Both the position numbers and the translations under genes were made by a program. The notes beneath the pieces were generated by a model. The model was not told where the DNA came from. It searched no databases and saw only the letters and a program-made list of their open reading frames with translations. DNA of 17,690 bases from Nanobdellota archaeon (GTDB taxonomy: Archaea > Nanobdellota > Nanobdellia > Woesearchaeales > JAHJBD01). The number at the start of each line of letters is the position of its first letter. Position 1 is the first letter of the stretch. This document shows, one piece after another, positions 15,484 to 17,690 of this stretch. Location: assembly GCA_018813725.1 (NCBI GenBank), contig JAHJBD010000111.1:1-17690 (forward strand), in the 5' to 3' direction.

Positions 15484-16887
15484 CAGTTTTAGATCATCCT
15501 CTTTTAATTCTCCTAAACATAATAAAACAATAAAGTAAATTATCAAGTATACTAGATAATTAACCAATAGAAATAAACCAGAATAGTGCCAAAAAAATGC
15601 TACAAAAAATACTATTAGGGTTGCTAAGATGATTTTGGTGAAAGAAGTAAAAGAAATCAAAGCCTTAAATTTAATCAAAACATAAGCTGCGGCAATAGTC
15701 AATGCCAATAGTGATGTGTACAAAGAGGCTAATGCTGCACCTAATATCCCAAATATGGGTATCAGTGCAAGATTTAAGATTGTTATCGCAATGACCAAGA
15801 GGAGAGTAATGTACATCTCAATTTTAGGTTTGCCGCTACCGGTAATGACGGCCACAAGCACAGCAAAGATTGCTAAGAAAGTTGAACTGAATATCAATAC
15901 ACTCAACACTGGACCCCCTGATTCATAGGAAGAAGAATAAAGAAGTGAGATAAGTTGACTAGAGGTTAAAGAGACCATAACTGTAATTGGAGCCAAGAAT
16001 AGAAATATGTATCTCATTGACTTATTTATGTATTTACGAGTCAACTTAAAATTTGCGGCAGAGAGTGATTTTGAGATTGAAGGCATCAAAGTAAGAGGTA
16101 ATGCTGCAAAAACTAGATAGGGTATATTTGATAATGTTGCTGCTGAAGTGTATAAGCCTGCAAGAGCATTATCAGAAAGGATTGCCTTGATAAATAAAAC
16201 ATTGATATTTCTTGAAAATGTAAGACCAAGTGCTGCGATTGTTAAAGGAACAGAGAATTTCAATATTTTCCAATGACTAAACACTTGCTTTGACTTTCCA
16301 ATTTTCTTTATCATCGGTTTAGCAATAAACACGCTAACAATAGTACCAAGCAAATAACCAAACATGGCTCCGTATATCTTTAATCCAAGCAAAACCAGGA
16401 TTAGTGTAAAAATAATACGTAAAATTGGATAGACTACCTTAATTATGCTCTGCTGTTTAAACATGCGCAAGCCATTCATATAACCACTCAAGTAAAGCGC
16501 TAGAATTGACAAAGGGATCACCATAACTCCTAGAATGAGAATATACGGAACCAAAGCAATATCATTAAGTATTAAGGCAAGGGGTTTAGAAAAAATGATA
16601 TATAATCCAGCAAAAAGAGTTGCAAGAATTAATTGCAGTCTGAAGGATGACTGAAATACTGCTGGGATATTAGCTTTAGTCTCAGATAAGAATTTTGATA
16701 CTGCTCTTGGAACTCCAGTATTTAGGAAGGCGCGATTTATCAGATATAGAGACATAATAATACCAAAGATACCATATGTTTCTTTACCAAGATATCTAGC
16801 CAAACCTATATGTACAAGATAATTTGATGCGATTGCAGCAAGCTCAGCAATCATCAAATATACAGTGCCACTACCCATCTTCCCCAT
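15454..16887 (-). CDS. MOP-superfamily polysaccharide flippase (Wzx/RfbX-like)
   Basis: A 477-residue polytopic membrane protein with about 12-14 hydrophobic helices along its length. The N-terminal region (IASNYLVHIGLARYLGKETYG) and the next helix ending NTGVPRAVSKFLSE are typical of the polysaccharide transporter branch of the MOP superfamily, which moves lipid-linked glycans across the membrane. It would supply AglB, or a separate surface polymer pathway, with exported glycan. The ATG at 16887 is chosen over the TTG at 16899 because a TATA-like element at 16912-16921 is about 30 bases from the ATG but only about 18 from the TTG; the ATG at 16878 is also possible. The C-terminal end overlaps the convergent cytidylyltransferase gene. 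Confidence 0.87.
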   Translation of the reverse strand: MGKMGSGTVYLMIAELAAIASNYLVHIGLARYLGKETYGIFGIIMSLYLINRAFLNTGVPRAVSKFLSETKANIPAVFQSSFRLQLILATLFAGLYIIFSKPLALILNDIALVPYILILGVMVIPLSILALYLSGYMNGLRMFKQQSIIKVVYPILRIIFTLILVLLGLKIYGAMFGYLLGTIVSVFIAKPMIKKIGKSKQVFSHWKILKFSVPLTIAALGLTFSRNINVLFIKAILSDNALAGLYTSAATLSNIPYLVFAALPLTLMPSISKSLSAANFKLTRKYINKSMRYIFLFLAPITVMVSLTSSQLISLLYSSSYESGGPVLSVLIFSSTFLAIFAVLVAVITGSGKPKIEMYITLLLVIAITILNLALIPIFGILGAALASLYTSLLALTIAAAYVLIKFKALISFTSFTKIILATLIVFFVAFFWHYSGLFLLVNYLVYLIIYFIVLLCLGELKEDDLKLLTGLIKKSR

Positions 16888-16911
16888 ATTAATCCACAAA
16901 AACTAGCTAGC

Positions 16912-16921
16912 TGGTTTTAAA
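16912..16921 (-). promoter_or_regulatory. TATA-like element of the flippase gene
   Basis: On the minus strand the sequence reads TTTAAAACCA-like (ATTTAAAAC core), about 30 bases before the ATG at 16887. It is weaker than the other TATA boxes here. A short inverted repeat, ATGTTA-CCATTT-TAACAT (16921-16938), abuts it in the divergent promoter region and could be an operator. Confidence 0.4.
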
Positions 16922-16944
16922 TGTTACCATTTTAACATAAAAAT

Positions 16945-16954
16945 TTATAAATTA
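16945..16954 (+). promoter_or_regulatory. TATA box of the second phosphotransferase-like gene
   Basis: TTATAAATTA-type element (core TTTATAAATT from 16944) centred about 26 bases before the ATG at 16974, giving a predicted leaderless transcript. It supports this ATG as the start; the nearby ATG at 16968 runs straight into TAA. Confidence 0.55.
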
Positions 16955-16973
16955 AGAAAAAACAAGCATGTAA

Positions 16974-17684
16974 ATGGTCACGATAAAAGAATTGGAAAAA
17001 CAGTCTAAAAAGGGTTGTTGGAGCAAGTTCAATTATGCCTGGCATTACCTAGGATTGTATACAGCAAAACCCTTGCTTAAAACAGGGATTACTCCAAATC
17101 AGATCACAATATTCTGGATACTACTTGAAATATTTGGTGCCATACTATTGCTGGGATCATATTGGTACAGGGTTGCGTCAATCATCATATTCAATTTTGT
17201 AGTAACCTTGCTTGATTTTACAGATGGTAATGTTGCAAGGATCAAAAAGATTACCAGCAGTAGAGGGATCTATCTTGAACACATAGGATTATTTGTTGGA
17301 ACTCCATTAATGTTGTTGTTCTTAGGTCTTGGGATATATATCAGAAATGGGAGTATCAATGCTTTATTTTTTGGTATTATTGGTTGCATTGCACTTCTTT
17401 ATGATAAATTATTTAGTATCAATCCCTCATGGTTTGATAAAAAGAATATTCTGAAGATCCAAAAAGTTTACTATTCCTCTGGGCTGAGGAAAAAGAATAT
17501 CGTTTCTCATCTGTCAAATCTATTTAGGAGAGGCCAACCATTTAATATATTGTTAATAGGTATAATCTTGAATTATCTTGAGATAACCCTAATCATATAC
17601 ACTGTAGCTTCTGTGCTTTTCATGTTATATAAACTCATAACACAATACCGAGCTGCAGGAAAATTAGATGACAAAAGTTTATAA
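16974..17684 (+). CDS. CDP-alcohol phosphotransferase-like membrane protein with degenerate active site
   Basis: A 236-residue polytopic membrane protein related to the one at 9524-10276. It has the N-terminal TPNQITIFW segment (40-48), several helices and a late PFNILL segment. The family motif reads D81-x2-D84-G85-x2-A88-R89-x8-G98-x3-E102-x3-L106. The first two Asp and the Gly-Ala-Arg core that hold the CDP moiety and metal are kept, but the third Asp is Glu and the fourth, usually taken as the catalytic base, is Leu. It may bind a CDP donor yet use altered chemistry, or be catalytically dead. It is transcribed away from the flippase and sits beside the CDP-amidate operon, so a phosphoramidate-transfer role is an attractive but untested idea. 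Confidence 0.8.
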   Translation: MVTIKELEKQSKKGCWSKFNYAWHYLGLYTAKPLLKTGITPNQITIFWILLEIFGAILLLGSYWYRVASIIIFNFVVTLLDFTDGNVARIKKITSSRGIYLEHIGLFVGTPLMLLFLGLGIYIRNGSINALFFGIIGCIALLYDKLFSINPSWFDKKNILKIQKVYYSSGLRKKNIVSHLSNLFRRGQPFNILLIGIILNYLEITLIIYTVASVLFMLYKLITQYRAAGKLDDKSL

Positions 17685-17686
17685 AT
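17678..17686 (+). promoter_or_regulatory. Possible TATA box for a gene beyond the window
   Basis: TTTATAAAT overlaps the stop codon of the last gene and matches the other TATA boxes in the window. The gene it would serve lies past the window edge, so this cannot be confirmed. Confidence 0.3.
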
Positions 17687-17690
17687 GTAG

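Noticed and set aside
16901..16914. CTAGCTAGCTGG run as an attachment site or repeat
   Set aside because: It is a single short palindromic stretch with no second copy and no integrase in the window.

Overview
The window is AT-rich archaeal DNA, most likely from a DPANN lineage (Woesearchaeota or Pacearchaeota-like; the lineage is inferred from gene content only). The archaeal signs are an AglB oligosaccharyltransferase, the pairing of a DPM1-like glycosyltransferase with a DUF2304 membrane protein, and TATA boxes about 25-32 bp upstream of several start codons with almost no leader. Genes are tightly packed: there is no gap over 115 bp, and the window contains no RNA gene, CRISPR array or insertion sequence that I can support. 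The whole window looks like a cell-surface glycan assembly and decoration locus.

Region 1 (1-6811, + strand) is a protein N-glycosylation block. It holds aglB (5' end cut by the window edge), whose product carries an extra C-terminal FKBP-type prolyl isomerase domain. A GT2 polyprenyl-phosphate sugar synthase, a DUF2304 protein, a GT4 glycosyltransferase and a membrane-anchored transglutaminase-like protein rich in N-glycosylation sequons follow. Region 2 (6812-9544, + strand) is a two-gene unit: an APH/choline-kinase-like kinase, and a fusion of a LicC-like nucleotidyltransferase with a short-chain dehydrogenase. Together they look able to make a CDP-activated alcohol. Region 3 (9524-11054, - strand) holds a CDP-alcohol phosphotransferase-like membrane protein and an MBL-fold hydrolase, each with its own promoter.

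Region 4 (11145-15483, + strand) is the most interesting part. It is a three-gene overlapping operon whose products match, in content and in order, the Campylobacter jejuni capsule enzymes Cj1418 (L-glutamine kinase), Cj1417 (gamma-glutamyl-CDP-amidate hydrolase) and Cj1416 (CTP:phosphoglutamine cytidylyltransferase). Those enzymes make cytidine diphosphoramidate (CDP-NH2) for O-methyl phosphoramidate capsule decoration. In this archaeon the kinase is further fused to an N-terminal AbrB-like DNA-binding segment and an HxGH-type cytidylyltransferase domain, and a perfect inverted repeat lies between its TATA box and its start codon.

Region 5 (15454-17684) holds a convergent MOP-superfamily flippase and a second, divergently transcribed CDP-alcohol phosphotransferase-like protein. 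Both phosphotransferase paralogues lack the usual last aspartate of the family motif.

Working model (inference): the glycosyltransferases and flippase build and export a lipid-linked glycan. AglB transfers glycan to secreted proteins, and the activated CDP-amidate and CDP-alcohol donors are used by the phosphotransferase-like proteins to place phosphoramidate or phospho-alcohol groups on glycans or lipids.
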